Counted from the stretch's first letter, positions 17,195-26,080 are shown. The stretch is 64,000 nucleotides of DNA from an uncultured Bacilli bacterium (GCA_934095825.1 CAKOKQ010000004.1:1-64000), one strand, 5' to 3'. Notes: generated by a model from the sequence alone, not told the origin. Program-made: numbers and translations.

Positions 17195-19162
17195 TTATTC
17201 AGTTTTAATAATAAACGGTTCGTTAATAGTACCAATGCCACCAGAAATTTTAACATCAGGTTTTAAAGAAATTACAGGCCTAATGCTAATATCGCTTCCT
17301 ATTTTCCATTCACCAAAATTATAATCATCGCCATTCATTATCCACATATAAGGGGCACCACCAGAAGAAAAATATAACTTAGGTGTCATAGTATAATAAT
17401 TATAATTATTATACGCCCAGCCTTGCAAATTTGTTCGACTATTTACCATACCAGCCATGGCAAGCTCATCAGCTGTTATTAATCCAATCGGATATGTAAG
17501 AGCTTTATTACCGATACTTGAATCGGCCGTAGTATATAAATCATTATTTTTGTCTGGGCACTTTAAAGTTGGTGATTTTATTGAGTTGTATCTAAGTCTA
17601 TATTCTGAGGCAAAATTGGTCCAATTATCTGTACTATATCCATTACCAGTATAAATGCTTCTGTCTCCACAATAACCAGCTGCTGCTATATAATTTGAAA
17701 ACCCTTGTTCCAAGTTCTTTTCATACCATGTATCAACTAGAGATTTTACAAGGGAATTATTTTCGTTTTTAATATTATTTTCCCGTGTACCTATATTGTT
17801 ACCATACATGTAGCCAACATATGCAGGATTGTTCCACGGATTAAAATTAGATAATCCAATTGACTGGCTAATTCCTTTACTATTTTTTTCAGTTCCATTA
17901 TACATTAATCTTATGGAACCGTCGCCATTGATTCTTATAATTTGCCAATAAAATCCCGCAAAATAAACATTATTATTTAAGATATTGCCACGATAATAAT
18001 AAGTTGTGCCATAGTCGTCATCTGCCATATATATTCCTTTATCTGATTTATCACTTTCTAAATCAGTTTGTGAGTATTCCATATAGTCGACCAAATAGTT
18101 TAAAGCATAATTTTGCGTATTTGGAGTTCCTGAAATCTTAACTGTAATATTTATTAATTTTTTTAATTTTTTGCAGGTTATAGGTTTTCCTGTATAAAGT
18201 TGATTGGTTGTTTTATCTAGTAAAGTGTAGTTATCGCAAAAAAAATAATTTTTGCTTTTATCTAAATTTTCTATTTCTGTAACGGCATAATTCATTCCAT
18301 TTTTTATATTATATTCTCCTGTTTCCTTATCAAAAGTGTATGTAGTTGAAAGATAAAATTTAGAGTCATCACCTGTTAGGTTTTTCCCTCCAAGCTGTTC
18401 GTTGCCAACTAGATTAGGGTGTGGAAGATTTGAGTTATATTTCATAATAGAATCTCCATGGATTTTTTGCCAAATAATAATCGGAGCAGTTTCACTAAAA
18501 TCTGGTGTTCCTTTAGCTTCTATTTTTTTAATAGCGGCCTCGGGAGTAGTTTGATACTCATTAGCTAAAATGGCATCATGTAAAGTAGTGTATCCTTCAT
18601 CTACGGGATTCCAACTACTAGGTTGGGCTTTAACGACAATTTTCGATTTAAAAGTTTTTGTCTCATTATCTAAATCTTCCATGGTTGTATCATAATCTAT
18701 CCAAACTCTTAAAGTATAATCTTCACTATCCCCACTGCCTAAAGAACCTTTAGCTAGAGTATGGCTTTCAATACTACCAGTATTTACTGTATCAGTTGCC
18801 TCATAATCACTTAATCTTTTAATTTCTTCATTATTAATCATCGCATTAATAAATTTACTAGATAAAGTAGTATCTTTTAAACTTTCTAAATTAACCGTAT
18901 AACTAGCAAAAATATCACAAGTATTAGTTATTGTAAAACTAAATGGGGTTAATTTCTTACCCTTTTCATTACTAATAGGATAAGCATTTTCTAAAGAAAT
19001 ACTGTTCTTTTGACTAGTAATTTCAACATTAAAGCATTTAGTTGTAGCAACATTAATATTATCTTGACTAACACTGATATTCCATAAAGAATAAGAAAGA
19101 CCAATTCCCAAAATAATTAAGATTCCTAATGACAAACTTATAAATAAAATATTCTTTTTCAT
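17195..19162 (-). CDS. Large secreted surface protein with TasA/SipW-type N-terminus
   Basis: A 655-residue exported protein. Residues 1-30 are a signal anchor (ILFISLSLGILIILGIGLSYSLW) of the SipW-dependent type seen in TasA/camelysin-like proteins, followed by a beta-rich domain to about 190. A second domain covers about 340-655 and is rich in Tyr, Asn and Gly (for example ITADELAMAG near 575). The N-terminal domain is closely similar to that of the gene at 26682. No SipW peptidase gene is in the window. The intergenic region upstream holds a perfect inverted-repeat pair that may control its expression by inversion. Confidence 0.78.
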   Translation of the reverse strand: MKKNILFISLSLGILIILGIGLSYSLWNISVSQDNINVATTKCFNVEITSQKNSISLENAYPISNEKGKKLTPFSFTITNTCDIFASYTVNLESLKDTTLSSKFINAMINNEEIKRLSDYEATDTVNTGSIESHTLAKGSLGSGDSEDYTLRVWIDYDTTMEDLDNETKTFKSKIVVKAQPSSWNPVDEGYTTLHDAILANEYQTTPEAAIKKIEAKGTPDFSETAPIIIWQKIHGDSIMKYNSNLPHPNLVGNEQLGGKNLTGDDSKFYLSTTYTFDKETGEYNIKNGMNYAVTEIENLDKSKNYFFCDNYTLLDKTTNQLYTGKPITCKKLKKLINITVKISGTPNTQNYALNYLVDYMEYSQTDLESDKSDKGIYMADDDYGTTYYYRGNILNNNVYFAGFYWQIIRINGDGSIRLMYNGTEKNSKGISQSIGLSNFNPWNNPAYVGYMYGNNIGTRENNIKNENNSLVKSLVDTWYEKNLEQGFSNYIAAAGYCGDRSIYTGNGYSTDNWTNFASEYRLRYNSIKSPTLKCPDKNNDLYTTADSSIGNKALTYPIGLITADELAMAGMVNSRTNLQGWAYNNYNYYTMTPKLYFSSGGAPYMWIMNGDDYNFGEWKIGSDISIRPVISLKPDVKISGGIGTINEPFIIKTE

Positions 19163-19216
19163 ACATAAAACTTCCTTTTTTTCATGACCATAAGAGTAAT
19201 TTAACGAAACTTCAAG

Positions 19217-19241
19217 TTCATAGAGTTTAATACTCTATGAA
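19217..19241 (+). repeat. Inverted-repeat site A1
   Basis: Near-palindromic 25-bp site with 10-bp arms and the asymmetric centre TTAAT, 54 bp upstream of the minus-strand surface-protein start. Confidence 0.85.
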
Positions 19242-19480
19242 AAATGGGCTTTAAAGCCTGTATTCACCTAGCTTTTATAAAATTTGACTAGAAATTTTGA
19301 CTAGAAAATATTTATCTTTTTGACCATGAATATATTAATTAAACTTAGGAAACACCTAGACTTAGAAGAAAATAATTGACTAGAAATTTGACTACAATAA
19401 CAATTAATATTTACTTTAAAATGCCGTAAAATTATGGTATAGTTTATATATAAATTAAAAATATGACCTTAAAACTAGGC

Positions 19481-19505
19481 TTCATAGAGTATTAAACTCT
19501 ATGAA
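19481..19505 (-). repeat. Inverted-repeat site A2
   Basis: Exact reverse complement of site A1, including the 5-nt centre (ATTAA), 264 bp away. Confidence 0.85.
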
Positions 19506-19577
19506 AAATACCTTGATTAACTAAAAAAATAGTCTATGAATATACCCTAATACTATCTTTATAAAAGAAACTATTCT

Positions 19578-19605
19578 GGGAGTGGAGGGTGGGAAGTAAC
19601 CATAG
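19578..19605 (+). repeat. Dispersed G-rich motif, copy 1
   Basis: GGGAGTGGAGGGTGGGAAG continues as TAACCATAG. The core GGGTGGGAAGTAAYCAT recurs at 29424-29440 and, on the minus strand, at 50512-50528. It lies 85 bp upstream of the phosphatase gene. Confidence 0.6.
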
Positions 19606-19689
19606 ATTAGAAAATAATTAATAAATAATACTCATATTAATAGAATAATTCTTAAAACTATGTCATAATAATAGGGGAGAATAAGAGAT

Positions 19690-20607
19690 ATGATTGATAT
19701 AGAAAAAAGAATTATAGGTTTAATTAAACAAGGAAAAAATAATCGTGAGATATGTCAAAAATTAAATATTGATAATATGACTTTAAGAGATGCTTTATTA
19801 GATTTAAAGACTAAAGGCTTAGATTTTGATAAAAGATATTTATTAAATGGTGCTACTTTATATACGCCTAATAAAGAGTTGTATGGTAAAAGAGTTAGCA
19901 ACGAAGTAACTTTGGTTATGAGAAATAAAGATGAGATAAATGCTTTTCTAATATCAGATTTACATTTAGGAACCAAGGAAGAAAGACTGGATTTATTAAA
20001 TTTAGTTTATGATAATGCCATTAAAAGAGGTGTTCATATCATCATAAATGGTGGTGATTTAATAAATGGGTTAACTAGTGAGAGGAAAAATATTTGTCAA
20101 ACTCATCTGGAACAATGTGAGTATTTCATAGAAAAGCATCCTTATGATGATTCAATTTTAAATGTTTGTGTTCTTGGTAATCATGATGTTAAAGGATTAA
20201 ATGAACAAGGTATTAATTTGGCGAGGATTTTAGAAAATTATCGTCCAGACTTTGCCATTACTGGTATTGAAAATGGGAAGATAATGGCTAAAAATGATTG
20301 CATTTATATGTATCACCCGTTAAGCTGTGATACAAATAAGACACCGACAAAAAAGTTGGTTTTAGTTGGGCATTCCCATCAATATAAAGTTAAGATTATT
20401 GACGATAATGTTTCCGTTTATATTCCTGCCTTATCGAATTATGTACCTGCTAATAAAGGAATTATTCCATCATTTTTAAATATGCGTATGGGTTTTAGTG
20501 ATGGCTATATTAGCTATATTGACTTAGAAAATTTGACATTTATTGATAATAAGTTGATACCATTGGGAAGACAAGAAATTGGAATTAAAAGAATTTTGAA
20601 GAAATAG
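19690..20607 (+). CDS. Calcineurin-type metallophosphoesterase with N-terminal helix-turn-helix
   Basis: A 305-residue protein. Residues 1-45 look like a small DNA-binding helix-turn-helix (IIGLIKQGKNNREICQKLNI). Residues 90-290 form a metallophosphoesterase domain with the metal ligands in order: SDLHLG, GGDLIN, GNHD and GHSH. The fusion could make it a nuclease or a signalling phosphatase; the substrate is not evident. The start has GGGGAG upstream. It lies between segment A and recD2. Confidence 0.75.
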   Translation: MIDIEKRIIGLIKQGKNNREICQKLNIDNMTLRDALLDLKTKGLDFDKRYLLNGATLYTPNKELYGKRVSNEVTLVMRNKDEINAFLISDLHLGTKEERLDLLNLVYDNAIKRGVHIIINGGDLINGLTSERKNICQTHLEQCEYFIEKHPYDDSILNVCVLGNHDVKGLNEQGINLARILENYRPDFAITGIENGKIMAKNDCIYMYHPLSCDTNKTPTKKLVLVGHSHQYKVKIIDDNVSVYIPALSNYVPANKGIIPSFLNMRMGFSDGYISYIDLENLTFIDNKLIPLGRQEIGIKRILKK

Positions 20608-20858
20608 AAAAGAAAATATAGAAAAGAATAGTAAAGAAAAGCCAGTGTAAATAGCAAAATGAGCGAATAGTAAAAAGAGTAAAGGGTAAAGAAAAAAATT
20701 AAAAATACAAAATAAAAAGAGAAAAAGAATTGTAATGAAAAATAAAAAAAGAATAAAATTAAAGCGAAGCAAGTATTTCAAAAAAGGCGTAAAATATTAA
20801 TGTTTTAAGTATTTACTTAATTTATTAATTAACTTATAATAGAAAAACAGGTGATGAT
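20608..20858. other. Purine-rich low-complexity spacer with recD2 promoter
   Basis: About 150 bp of the plus strand is almost only A and G (repeated AAAGAAAA-type runs), with no supported gene. At its right end TTTACT (20812-20817), 17 bp and TATAAT (20835-20840) form the recD2 promoter. Confidence 0.55.
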
Positions 20859-23051
20859 ATGGGCAGTATTAAGGGAAAAATAAGAGTAATTATCTATGAA
20901 TCAGATAGTAACTATAAAGTAGGCGTTATAAGAGTAAAAGAAACAAGCGATAAAGAAATGGAAGATTTTGTGGGAAGAACCGTCCATTTTACTGGTTATT
21001 TTGCTAATCTCCAAATTGGGGATAATTATGAAATGGAAGGTAATTTAATATATAAAGATAAGTATGGTTATCAATATAATGTTACTGACTATAAAAGAGT
21101 AGAAGTTAAAGGAAGAGATGCCGTAATTGAATTTCTAACCAGTGATTTAGTTAAAGGATGTGGAGAGGCAACCGCTACTTTAATAGTTGATACTTTAGGA
21201 GAAGATTGTTTAAAAAAAATCAAAGAAAATCCCGAAGTTTTACTCACTGTTCCCAAAATGACCGAAAAGAAAGCCGAAAAAATATATAGCTCATTAATGA
21301 AAGTTGCCAATACTGATGAAATGCTGATTGGCTTAAAAGAACTGGGCTTTTCCATTAGCGAAGCTTTAAACATTATTAATAAATTTGGCCCCAATGCTCT
21401 TAGTATTACGAAATCTAATCCTTATGCTTTAAGAGAAATAATTGATTTTCGAAAATTAGATAATGTTTATATGAATCTTGGTATTCCCGATGATTATTTA
21501 CGAACGAAAAATTGTCTTTTAGAAACTATAAGAGAGTTAGAAATAAAAAACGGTGATACTTATTTTTTTGAAGAAGAACTAAGAGATGGCCTAAAGAGTT
21601 ATTTTGGTATTTTAACTGATGATAATTTGTCTAATATTCTTTTAGATTTACAAAATAATAATGATATATATATTAAGGATAAAAGAATTTATCTTTATGA
21701 TACTTATAAAATGGAAGTTGATATTGCTAAGACTTTAATTCATATTAATAATATGCCTATTGTTAATAAAAATATTAGTATGTTTGATACTGAAGTGGTA
21801 AAACTTCAAGAAAAATTAGATGTAACTTATGATACCAACCAATTAGCGGCGATTAAAAAAACTTTAGAAAGTCGGATTAGTATTATTACTGGCGGACCCG
21901 GAACGGGTAAAACAACTATTATTAAAGCCATAACTAGTCTTTATATGCAAATGTATAAATTAGGCCCTAACAATGTTGATGCTCATATTGCTCTTTTAGC
22001 ACCTACTGGCAGGGCTGCTAAAAGACTTAGTGAGGCTACTGGTTTGGGGGCTTCTACCATTCATAAATATTTAAAATGGAATAAAGATACTAATGAGTTT
22101 CAAGTAAATGAGTTAAATAAAAATTATCATCATTTAATCATTATCGATGAAGTAAGTATGATTGATACAAATCTTTTTGATGCCTTATTAAAAGGCTTAA
22201 CTAATAATATTCAGTTGATTTTAGTTGGAGATAAAGACCAATTACCATCCGTAGGTTGTGGCTTAGTCCTAAGTGATTTAATTGCCTCCGATTTGTTTAA
22301 CTTCTGTCCATTAGAGAAAATTTATCGTCAGAGTGAAAATTCTTTTATTCCTTATTTAGCTAAAGAAATTAAAAATAAAGATATTAGCGAAGAGTTCTTA
22401 ACTAAGAAAGATGATTATAATTTTTTACAAGTAAATAGTGATAATATGGTAGAAAGTATCAAAAAAGTGTGTGAACTATCTATTAATAAGGGTCTAACCG
22501 ATAAAGATATTCAAATACTTGCCCCTATGTATAAAGGGATTAATGGCATTGATAACTTGAATAATAATTTAAGAGATTTATTTAATCCCAAGAGTAATAA
22601 AAAGAAAGAAATTAGGGTAGGCGAGAATATTTTTAGGGTTGGGGATAAAGTCTTGCAACTAGTAAATGATCCCGATAAAGGTATATATAACGGGGATATT
22701 GGCTATATTGAAAATATCTTTAGCTATGATAATTCCAAAGCTTTAAATGTTAATGTTGATTTTGATGGTAACTTGGTAACTTTAACTGCCTCCGAAATGT
22801 TAAATTTAAAGTTAGCTTATGCTATATCAATTCATAAAGCTCAAGGTAGTGAGTTTATAAATGTAATTATGCCTGTAGTTAAAAACTATTATAAAATGCT
22901 TTATAACAAACTTATTTATACGGGAGTATCACGAGCTAAGAAAAGTTTAATTTTAATAGGAGAAGTTAATTCCTTTTTAATGGCTGTTAATAATGATTAT
23001 AGTATGAATAGAAAAACTTCTTTAAAAGAACAATTGCTTGCTAATATTTAA
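20859..23051 (+). CDS. recD2: RecD2-type ATP-dependent DNA helicase
   Basis: Superfamily 1B 5'-3' helicase of Firmicutes, active without RecBC in repair and replication-fork maintenance. The 730 residues include an N-terminal OB-like part, helix-hairpin-helix repeats (about 85-190) and the motor: Walker A GGPGTGKTTIIKAI (about 344), motif II IIDEVSMID (about 428-436), GDKDQLPSVG (about 460) and YAISIHKAQGSEF with GVSRAKKSLILIG near the end. It has the RecD2 length. The ATG follows AGGTGAT. Confidence 0.94.
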   Translation: MGSIKGKIRVIIYESDSNYKVGVIRVKETSDKEMEDFVGRTVHFTGYFANLQIGDNYEMEGNLIYKDKYGYQYNVTDYKRVEVKGRDAVIEFLTSDLVKGCGEATATLIVDTLGEDCLKKIKENPEVLLTVPKMTEKKAEKIYSSLMKVANTDEMLIGLKELGFSISEALNIINKFGPNALSITKSNPYALREIIDFRKLDNVYMNLGIPDDYLRTKNCLLETIRELEIKNGDTYFFEEELRDGLKSYFGILTDDNLSNILLDLQNNNDIYIKDKRIYLYDTYKMEVDIAKTLIHINNMPIVNKNISMFDTEVVKLQEKLDVTYDTNQLAAIKKTLESRISIITGGPGTGKTTIIKAITSLYMQMYKLGPNNVDAHIALLAPTGRAAKRLSEATGLGASTIHKYLKWNKDTNEFQVNELNKNYHHLIIIDEVSMIDTNLFDALLKGLTNNIQLILVGDKDQLPSVGCGLVLSDLIASDLFNFCPLEKIYRQSENSFIPYLAKEIKNKDISEEFLTKKDDYNFLQVNSDNMVESIKKVCELSINKGLTDKDIQILAPMYKGINGIDNLNNNLRDLFNPKSNKKKEIRVGENIFRVGDKVLQLVNDPDKGIYNGDIGYIENIFSYDNSKALNVNVDFDGNLVTLTASEMLNLKLAYAISIHKAQGSEFINVIMPVVKNYYKMLYNKLIYTGVSRAKKSLILIGEVNSFLMAVNNDYSMNRKTSLKEQLLANI

Positions 23052-23101
23052 AAATAGTCAGATTAATAATTATTTAAAAAATAATAAAGATAAAAAAGAA
23101 A

Positions 23102-23131
23102 AGTATAAAATATTAATTTATATTCATACTA
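23102..23131 (+). promoter_or_regulatory. Forespore-type promoter of a 43-codon gene
   Basis: AGTATA (23102-23107), 17 bp and CATACTA (23125-23131). The -10 is identical to the sigma-G consensus. Confidence 0.45.
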
Positions 23132-23150
23132 ATTTTAGAAAGGAATTGGT

Positions 23151-23282
23151 ATGAAAAAATTATTAAATATATCTTTAGGAGTAGGTTTAGCTGTTGCATC
23201 ATTATTTGTTTATGAAAAAATGGCTAAATTAAAATATGAGGCTTTATTTAATGAAATATTAGATGAGGTTGACTTATTTTAG
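23151..23282 (+). CDS. Small putative membrane peptide (43 aa)
   Basis: The frame starts MKKLLNISLGVGLAVASLFV and ends with an acidic helix (NEILDEVDLF). AAAGGAATT precedes the ATG by a good distance, and a sigma-G-like promoter lies 20 bp upstream. One membrane segment (about 4-20) is likely. No family is recognised. The promoter suggests a role in the developing spore, which is inference. It sits between recD2 and the AI-2E transporter gene. Confidence 0.6.
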   Translation: MKKLLNISLGVGLAVASLFVYEKMAKLKYEALFNEILDEVDLF

Positions 23283-23350
23283 CATACGAAAAGTATGTTC
23301 TTTTTTCAATAATTATGGTATATTTAGAATATATTTAAAGGAGGGATAAC

Positions 23351-24502
23351 ATGGATAAAGATAAAGAAAAGAAAAATAGCAAAATAAATGTTCGGGATGT
23401 AAATGAGGTTGTAGGTTTATCTAAAAAAATATTACATCTTGTTTATGTTATGATGATAATAGGGATAATTTTCTTAGGTACTTTAATTATTAAAGAATGG
23501 GGTATTTTAAAATTAATTGTAACCCTTTTAAAAGTAGCAACCCCATTTTTTATTGGTTTTGTACTAGCTTGGCTATTTAATCCTATTGTTGTGAAGTTAG
23601 AAAATAGAGGCTGGAAGCGCGGACTTGCTTGTATTACGGTATATTTAGCTTTTATAATAATTTTGTTTGCTTTCTTTGGTATGCTAATTCCAACTCTTTA
23701 TAATCAGCTAAATGATTTAGTAGCAGCCTTACCAAGTATCTTTAATCAAGTTAAATTATGGGTAACTAACTTTTTAGATAAGTTTAGCGGTAGCGAAATG
23801 TTTAATGTAGCTGAGATTGAAAGCAATATATTTAAAACCATGGAGAATTTAGCGGGAGGGATTGCTAATGATTTACCATCAACAATTGTAAGTATTGCTG
23901 GTTCTTTAGTTAGTGGTTTAGGAACAATTGGGGTATCTTTAGTTGTTGGTATTTACTTATTATTTGATTTTAATGATGTAACCGACCATTTACTTAAATA
24001 TATACCTAAGAGTCATAAAGAAGAAACTAAAAACTTAGTTGATAATATTGCTAATGAACTTCGTAAGTGTGTAAATGGTACTTTGCTAGTAGCATTCATG
24101 GTCTTTGTCTGTGATTCTATTGGTTTTGCTTTTGCTGGTTTAAAATCCCCCATTTTATTTGGACTTCTTTGTGGCATTACTGATTTAATTCCTTATATTG
24201 GTCCTTATATTGGTGGAGTCGCAGCGGTTATCGTTGGTTTTTCCCAAAATCCAATCATCGGCATTATTACTTTGATTGTGGCAACAATAGTACAGTTAGT
24301 TGAAAATTATGTATTGCAACCCGTAGTTATGAGTAAGACTATGCAACTTCACCCAGTTACAATTATTATTGGCTTATTAATCTTTGGTCATTTCTTTGGA
24401 ATTGTGGGAATGATTTTGGCAACTCCAATCTTAAGTTTATTTAAAGTTCTTTATAGATTTTTAGCTACTAAGTATGATTGGTTTAATAAAGATGTGTTCT
24501 AA
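23351..24502 (+). CDS. AI-2E family transporter (PerM-like)
   Basis: A 383-residue integral membrane protein with about eight helices. The central region LYNQLNDLVAALPSIFNQV (about 117-135) and the C-terminal ITDLIPYIGPYIGGVAAVIVG and VQLVENYVLQPVVMSKTMQLHPV are typical of the AI-2 exporter (PerM) family. In spore formers some members act in sporulation (YtvI), and others export autoinducer or other solutes; the substrate here is unknown. GGAGGG precedes the ATG. Confidence 0.88.
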   Translation: MDKDKEKKNSKINVRDVNEVVGLSKKILHLVYVMMIIGIIFLGTLIIKEWGILKLIVTLLKVATPFFIGFVLAWLFNPIVVKLENRGWKRGLACITVYLAFIIILFAFFGMLIPTLYNQLNDLVAALPSIFNQVKLWVTNFLDKFSGSEMFNVAEIESNIFKTMENLAGGIANDLPSTIVSIAGSLVSGLGTIGVSLVVGIYLLFDFNDVTDHLLKYIPKSHKEETKNLVDNIANELRKCVNGTLLVAFMVFVCDSIGFAFAGLKSPILFGLLCGITDLIPYIGPYIGGVAAVIVGFSQNPIIGIITLIVATIVQLVENYVLQPVVMSKTMQLHPVTIIIGLLIFGHFFGIVGMILATPILSLFKVLYRFLATKYDWFNKDVF

Positions 24503-24549
24503 TTGAACATATTTTTTTATGTCTTAAAATAGACAATGTCTATATTTTT
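24494..24549. terminator. Tandem terminators after the AI-2E gene
   Basis: First hairpin GTGTTC, loop TAATT, GAACAT with seven T (24494-24518). Second ATAGAC, loop AAT, GTCTAT with five T (24529-24549). They would also cut transcripts leaving segment B leftwards only weakly. Confidence 0.7.
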
Positions 24550-24570
24550 AACTACCTAAAGACAAAAAAA

Positions 24571-24595
24571 TTCATAGAGTTAGCAACTCTATGAA
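24571..24595 (+). repeat. Inverted-repeat site B1
   Basis: Arms TTCATAGAGT and ACTCTATGAA around the centre TAGCA; distal to the surface gene. Confidence 0.85.
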
Positions 24596-24836
24596 AGCGG
24601 ATTTTAGGGCTCTATTTTTAATTTATATATAAACTATACCATATATTTTATTGTTTTTAAAGTCAAAACTTTAATTTATTATAGTCAATTTTCTGGTCAA
24701 ATATTTTAATTGGAAAGCTAGTAATTAAGGGGAAATAAGCTAAATATTGTAGTCAAAAAATATTATGCTTTTTTAGTCAAAATTTATGGTCAACTTTTAG
24801 AAAAGTCTAGGTGAATACTTACTTTGAAGCTCATTT

Positions 24837-24861
24837 TTCATAGAGTTGCTAACTCTATGAA
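24837..24861 (-). repeat. Inverted-repeat site B2
   Basis: Exact reverse complement of B1 with centre TGCTA, 32 bp before the glycine-rich gene. Confidence 0.85.
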
Positions 24862-24893
24862 GCCGAAATTATGGCATTTTAAAAGAGGTAGCA

Positions 24894-26039
24894 ATGAAAC
24901 AAAAGTTGAGTATTATATTAATATTTGGATTAGTAATATTTATTATAGTAAAAAATAGTGATTTAAAGAAAACTTATTTAGAAGAAAGTGATACTGTTGG
25001 TGTTTATATAAATAATGAATTAAGTGATAAGATTCCTTCAAAAGATGAAGCAATATTTTATAAAGCTATTTGTAATGATGAAAATGTCAGTGTGTCATGG
25101 GATAATGAGTCTTGGGGTTTATTATTAAAGAATTTAACTAAAAAAGTTAAATGTAATTTATATTTTTATCAAGTAGATACTGTATTTAATTTTGATTATA
25201 CGGGTTCTGAACAAACATTTGTTGCACCTGTTTCAGGGACTTATAGGTTAGAAACATGGGGTTCTCAGGGTGGAGGTGGTGTGAATAAAAACACTGAGAC
25301 AGGCGGTAACGATTACCTTATAAGAGAAGGTGGTTCTGGTGGCTACTCAGCTGGATATATAAATTTAAACGAAAGGGAAAAAGTATATTTAAATATTGGC
25401 GGCGGTGGTACGACATTTGTTGATGTTCAAACATCTTATTCAACTATTATTCCAGCTGGTTATAATGGTGGCGGATACGGGACTTATTATGCTAATGGCG
25501 GCGGTGCTACTCATATCGCAATGGTAAATGGAACTTTAAATTTGTTAGAAAATTATAAAGAAAAAATTTTGATTGTTGCTGGCGGAGGCGGTGGCACAAC
25601 AGCTCATGTAGCTGGTGGTGGTTATTGCTTAGGTGGTTCTGGTGGTGGTTTTAAGGCTAATAACGGTATTATTGGCTCAGATTCATATGGCGGTCATGCT
25701 GGTATTGGTGGAACTCAACAACTAGGCTATAAATTTGGTCAAGGTGAAAACGGTGTGATAATTGATGACGGTTGTAAATCTGGCGCAGGCGGTGGTTATT
25801 ATGGTGGAACTATTGGCACAGGAGCAACATCTTGGTCCGAATGTGCTGGTGGTGGTTCTGGTTATATTGGAAATCCCCTTTTAAAAGATAAAGTCATGTA
25901 CTGTTATAATTGCGAAGAATCTAATGAAGAAAGTACCAAAACTATATCAACTACTTGTAGTGAAGAAACGCCAACGGAAAATTGTGCAAAAAAAGGCAAT
26001 GGCTATGCAAGAATAACTTTAGTTAGTATTGGTGAATAA
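24894..26039 (+). CDS. Secreted glycine-rich surface protein
   Basis: A 381-residue exported protein. A hydrophobic N-terminus (about 4-20; LSIILIFGLVIFIIVKN) is followed by a short domain to about 97 and then a glycine-rich region with FNFDYTGSEQTFVAPVSGTY, many GGGG runs and the end YARITLVSIGE. Two cysteine pairs occur near the end (YCYNCEE, TTCSEETPTENCA). The last 280 residues are closely similar to the gene at 26682, but the N-terminal TasA-like domain is missing. GAGGTAGC precedes the ATG. Segment B lies directly upstream. Confidence 0.72.
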   Translation: MKQKLSIILIFGLVIFIIVKNSDLKKTYLEESDTVGVYINNELSDKIPSKDEAIFYKAICNDENVSVSWDNESWGLLLKNLTKKVKCNLYFYQVDTVFNFDYTGSEQTFVAPVSGTYRLETWGSQGGGGVNKNTETGGNDYLIREGGSGGYSAGYINLNEREKVYLNIGGGGTTFVDVQTSYSTIIPAGYNGGGYGTYYANGGGATHIAMVNGTLNLLENYKEKILIVAGGGGGTTAHVAGGGYCLGGSGGGFKANNGIIGSDSYGGHAGIGGTQQLGYKFGQGENGVIIDDGCKSGAGGGYYGGTIGTGATSWSECAGGGSGYIGNPLLKDKVMYCYNCEESNEESTKTISTTCSEETPTENCAKKGNGYARITLVSIGE

Positions 26040-26080
26040 ATCTTGTTAAGACTGGTGTGTAAAATCAGTATAAATTAAGA

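Larger units (their letters stand above)
19217..19505. other. Candidate invertible promoter segment A
   Basis: This 289-bp segment fills most of the 527-bp gap 19163-19689. It is bounded by two 25-bp sites, exact inverted copies of each other: arm TTCATAGAGT, centre TTAAT, arm ACTCTATGAA at 19217-19241, and the same arms with centre ATTAA at 19481-19505. Inside are five TTGAC(T/C) repeats in one orientation (19284, 19297, 19320, 19376, 19388). A TTTAAA-N17-TATAGT promoter-like site (19415-19443) points right, away from the surface gene. Inversion would aim it at that gene. Segment B at 24571 is homologous throughout. Confidence 0.65.
24571..24861. other. Candidate invertible promoter segment B
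   Basis: A 291-bp segment in the 391-bp gap 24503-24893. Its 25-bp ends are exact inverted copies: centre TAGCA at 24571-24595 and TGCTA at 24837-24861, between the same arms as in segment A. Six GTCAA repeats lie inside in one orientation (24662-24793). A TTTAAA-N17-TATAGT promoter-like site lies on the minus strand (about 24634-24662), pointing away from the glycine-rich gene. Relative to its gene, the segment has the same orientation as segment A, which is homologous from end to end. Confidence 0.65.

Noticed and set aside
20524..20781. 85-codon minus-strand frame rich in Phe and Leu
   Set aside because: It is the complement of a purine-rich low-complexity spacer and has no start signal.
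19217..24861. The four 25-bp palindromes as simple terminators
   Set aside because: They lack T-runs, lie upstream of genes, and the centres match only within each pair; recombination sites explain this better.
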